From: Rhodoferax sp.
GTDB taxonomy: Bacteria > Pseudomonadota > Gammaproteobacteria > Burkholderiales > Burkholderiaceae_C
DNA: 7,870 bases
Direction: 5' to 3'
NCBI GenBank assembly: GCA_029865675.1
Contig: JARXAU010000012.1
Coordinates: 1 to 7,870 of the forward strand
Shown here: positions 6,176 to 7,870 of the stretch, piece by piece
How the letters are laid out: the number at the start of each line of letters is the position of its first letter
Position numbering within the stretch: the first letter of the stretch is position 1
The notes under the pieces: generated by a model
Told to the model about the DNA's origin: nothing
The model's input: the letters and a program-made list of their open reading frames with translations, nothing else
Databases searched by the model: none
Made by a program: the position numbers and the translations under genes

Positions 6176-6577
6176 ATGATCACCAAAACCGACGACGAAT
6201 GGCGCGAACTGCTGCAAGCCAAAGGCGCGGAGCCCAAGGCCTTTGACGTAACCCGCCATGAAGCCACCGAACGCGCCTTCACCGGGCGCTGGGAGTCCAA
6301 CAAGCAAAGCGGCACCTACCGCTGTATTTGTTGCGACCAGCCGCTTTTTGCGTCGGACACCAAATACGACTCGGGCACCGGTTGGCCTAGTTACTTTGCG
6401 CCTATCAAGCCGGACGCCGTCGGCACCAAGGTGGACGGTATGTTGTGGATGAAGCGCACTGAGGTTCATTGCGCCCAATGCCACGCGCACCTGGGCCACG
6501 TGTTTGAGGACGGCCCCGCTCCGACCGGTTTGCGTTACTGCATGAACTCTGCGTCGCTACACTTCACGCCAGCATGA
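6176..6577 (+). CDS. msrB: Peptide-methionine (R)-S-oxide reductase MsrB
   Basis: This cytoplasmic repair enzyme reduces the R-epimer of methionine sulfoxide in proteins, with electrons normally from thioredoxin. It is a complete single-domain SelR protein of 133 residues with no signal peptide. The structural zinc is held by two CxxC pairs, C50/C53 (in CICC) and C99/C102 (CAQC). The catalytic cysteine is C122 in RYCMNSASL, where mammalian MsrB1 has selenocysteine. The usual resolving cysteine of the GCGWPSF motif is Thr here (SGTGWPSY, T68), so regeneration must use another cysteine or direct reduction. The ATG at 6176 is preceded by AAGGAA (6161-6166) about 9 nt upstream. A TTG extension to 6134 would read through the T8 tract inside selO's end and is unlikely. 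The last four bases overlap the yciB start. Confidence 0.96.
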   Translation: MITKTDDEWRELLQAKGAEPKAFDVTRHEATERAFTGRWESNKQSGTYRCICCDQPLFASDTKYDSGTGWPSYFAPIKPDAVGTKVDGMLWMKRTEVHCAQCHAHLGHVFEDGPAPTGLRYCMNSASLHFTPA

Positions 6578-7128
6578 AACCTTTTGTCGACTTTTTCCCG
6601 ATTTTGTTGTTTTTTGGAGCCTACAAGCTCTACGACATTTACACCGCAACCGCAGTGTTGATGGCCGCCACCGTGCTGCAAATGGCCTACGTCTTCAAGA
6701 CGCAAGGGCGCCTGGACTTGATACAAAAAGTAACACTGGTACTGGTGCTGGGATTTGGCGCGCTGACCCTGGGCCTGCACGACGAGCGCTTTATCAAGTG
6801 GAAACCGACGGTGCTTTACGGCGCCATGACCTTGGGCTTGGCCACGGCCTTGTGGGTGTTCCACAAAAACGTGGTGCGGTTGCTCCTGGGCGCCCAAATG
6901 GAGTTGCCCGAGCAGGTGTGGGGGCGCTTGAACCTGGTGTGGATTCTGTATTGCGCGTTCATGGCCAGCATCAACGCTTACGTCGCGGGATACTACAGCA
7001 CCGAAGATTGGGTCAATTTCAAACTCTGGGGCTATGCATTTCCCCTCGTTTTCATCGTGGCACAAGGCCTCTACATCGCGCCGCACGTCAAGCTCCGCGG
7101 CGCGGACGGTGAGGGGCCCGCGCCATGA
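6574..7128 (+). CDS. yciB: YciB (intracellular septation protein A family), inner-membrane protein
   Basis: This integral inner-membrane protein of 184 residues is typical in length for the YciB/IspA family (about 180). In E. coli YciB is linked to cell-envelope integrity and interacts with division and elongation proteins; no enzymatic reaction is established. Family marks are the N-terminal KPFVDFFPILLFFGAYKLYD (3-22), the DERFIKWKPT block (70-79), NLVWILYCAF (120-129) and DWVNFKLWG (145-153). About five membrane segments are visible, near residues 5-20, 25-42, 50-68, 78-96 and 118-170 (the last stretch probably two helices). The ATG at 6574 overlaps the msrB stop as ATGA and has no strong Shine-Dalgarno of its own, so translation is probably coupled to msrB. 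Its own stop overlaps the bolA start in the same way. Confidence 0.95.
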   Translation: MKPFVDFFPILLFFGAYKLYDIYTATAVLMAATVLQMAYVFKTQGRLDLIQKVTLVLVLGFGALTLGLHDERFIKWKPTVLYGAMTLGLATALWVFHKNVVRLLLGAQMELPEQVWGRLNLVWILYCAFMASINAYVAGYYSTEDWVNFKLWGYAFPLVFIVAQGLYIAPHVKLRGADGEGPAP

Positions 7129-7421
7129 CGCAAGACCTGATGCCCAATGCGGCGAACTTGGAAGCGCGGCTGCGCCAACGCTTGGCGCCCACGGCTCTGG
7201 TGGTGGTGGATGAAAGTCATCTGCATGCGGGCCACGTAGGTGCCAACGAAAGTGGCTTTGGCACCCACTTCCGAGTACGTGTTGCGTCACACAGCTTTGC
7301 CGGCAAGTCGCGCGTGGCCTGCCATCGCCTTGTGTATGATTCTCTGCAAGATTTCATCGCCCAGGGCTTACATGCCTTGGCCATTGAAACTGAAACGCCG
7401 GACGCGAACCCTAGGCCTTGA
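7125..7421 (+). CDS. bolA: BolA family protein
   Basis: This small cytoplasmic protein of 98 residues belongs to the BolA/IbaG fold. Members partner monothiol glutaredoxins in a shared [2Fe-2S] complex, and some bind DNA and affect stress response, morphology and envelope genes. The visible marks are DESHLHAGH (29-37), the THFRVRVASHSFAGKSR strand-turn region (47-63), the ACHRLVYDSL helix (65-74) and GLHALAIETETP (81-92), whose His is the conserved cluster-ligand candidate. The usual RHR of the helix reads CHR here, leaving a cysteine (C66). The ATG at 7125 is preceded by GAGGGG 8 nt upstream and overlaps the yciB stop as ATGA. An internal ATG five codons later is the only close alternative. 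Assignment to BolA proper or to an IbaG-like paralogue cannot be settled from this alone. Confidence 0.94.
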   Translation: MTQDLMPNAANLEARLRQRLAPTALVVVDESHLHAGHVGANESGFGTHFRVRVASHSFAGKSRVACHRLVYDSLQDFIAQGLHALAIETETPDANPRP

Positions 7422-7438
7422 GCACCGCGAACTGCGTA

Positions 7439-7483
7439 ATTTTCCTCCCACACACTCTCTTACCCTCCGCTACTCTATCCCAC
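7439..7483 (+). other. G-poor pyrimidine-rich leader before the peptidylprolyl isomerase gene
   Basis: In the 72-bp gap between bolA and the next gene, 45 bases contain a single G and are mostly C and T. They sit directly upstream of the AGGAAA ribosome binding site. Such unstructured C-rich RNA could be a Rho-utilisation site or a ribosome/S1 binding region. I find no T-run hairpin and no convincing sigma70 promoter in the gap. Confidence 0.3.
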
Positions 7484-7493
7484 AGGAAACCGC

Positions 7494-7870
7494 ATGAAAA
7501 AGCACATTCTTCTCGCCACTGCAAGCGCCGCCTTGTTGTCGATGGCCCTGTCTGCCATGGCGCAAAACGTCGCCATCGTCAATGGCCGGGCCGTCCCCAT
7601 GAGCCGCATGGATGCGCTCGCGCAGCAAGTGGCCAAGTCGGGCCGCCCTGTCACGCCGGACATGCAGGGACAGTTGAAGCAAGAGATCATTGCCCGTGAA
7701 ATTTTTGCCCAGGCCGCGCAAGCGCAAGGACTCGACGCCACCGACGATTTCAAGACGCAGATGGAGCTGATGCGCCAGTCCTTGATCATTCGTGAGCTGT
7801 TCGCCAGCTTCCAGGCGAAGAACCCGGTGACGGACGCCGAAGTCAAGGCCGAATACGACAAATTCGCGGC
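7494..7870 (+). CDS. Periplasmic peptidylprolyl isomerase of the SurA/PpiC type, N-terminal part (runs off the right edge)
   Basis: This is a periplasmic folding factor that would catalyse prolyl cis-trans isomerisation and act as a chaperone for exported proteins. About 125 residues are visible. A Sec signal peptide is clear (MKKHILLATA, hydrophobic core, AMA|Q with cleavage after residue 23). It is followed by NVAIVNGRAVPMSRMDALAQ (about 25-44), the typical opening of the SurA-like N-terminal chaperone domain, then a helical region with QLKQEIIAREIFAQAAQAQG (about 61-80). The PVTDAEVKAEYDKF stretch normally leads into the parvulin (rotamase) domain. That domain would lie beyond the window, so catalytic activity is inferred. 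The ATG at 7494 has AGGAAA at 7484-7489, well placed. It follows bolA in the same direction and may be read through from that operon or use its own promoter. Confidence 0.9.
   Translation, partial: MKKHILLATASAALLSMALSAMAQNVAIVNGRAVPMSRMDALAQQVAKSGRPVTPDMQGQLKQEIIAREIFAQAAQAQGLDATDDFKTQMELMRQSLIIRELFASFQAKNPVTDAEVKAEYDKFA

Noticed and set aside
6535..7290. Minus-strand open frame of 251 codons antisense to yciB and bolA
   Set aside because: It is His/Gln/Pro-rich with no domain, and spans two overlapping plus-strand genes that are clearly recognised.

Overview
The window reads as ordinary chromosome of a betaproteobacterium, most likely Burkholderiales and probably Comamonadaceae (Rhodoferax/Polaromonas/Limnohabitans-like). 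This rests on fairly high GC, the characteristic style of the transporter and CoA-ligase proteins, and the msrB-yciB-bolA-peptidylprolyl isomerase gene order. I saw no tRNA, rRNA, CRISPR array, insertion sequence or phage gene. No gene-free stretch exceeds about 150 bases.

Left half (1-4488, all minus strand). Read 5' to 3' it runs: an acyl-CoA ligase of the DmdB/medium-chain type; a 140-bp gap; a periplasmic substrate-binding protein of the branched-chain amino acid (HAAT) class; a strong intrinsic terminator-like hairpin; the permease livH; and the start of the permease livM, which leaves the window at base 1. The two ATPase genes (livG, livF) would be expected beyond the left edge. The ligase next to the transporter, plus a divergent ligand-site motif in the binding protein, suggests that the imported compound may be a carboxylic acid activated to a CoA thioester rather than leucine, isoleucine or valine.

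Divergent control region (4489-4640). The ligase and the right-hand operon are transcribed away from each other. The region holds a perfect 7+1+7 inverted repeat (4579-4593) and a weak sigma70-like promoter placed so that selO could be translated from a leaderless or nearly leaderless message.

Right half (4641-7870, all plus strand). selO (protein AMPylase, Cys form), msrB (methionine-R-sulfoxide reductase), yciB (inner-membrane septation/envelope protein), bolA (Fe-S/glutaredoxin partner) and the 5' part of a periplasmic SurA/PpiC-type peptidylprolyl isomerase. msrB-yciB and yciB-bolA overlap by ATGA, so these three are surely cotranscribed. selO lies 29 bp upstream of msrB. The isomerase follows bolA after a 72-bp, G-poor, pyrimidine-rich leader. 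The common theme is redox stress and envelope/protein maintenance.

No clearly new system is visible. The most useful leads are the transporter-ligase pairing, the transcriptional step between the binding protein and livH, and the selO-msrB-bolA redox grouping.
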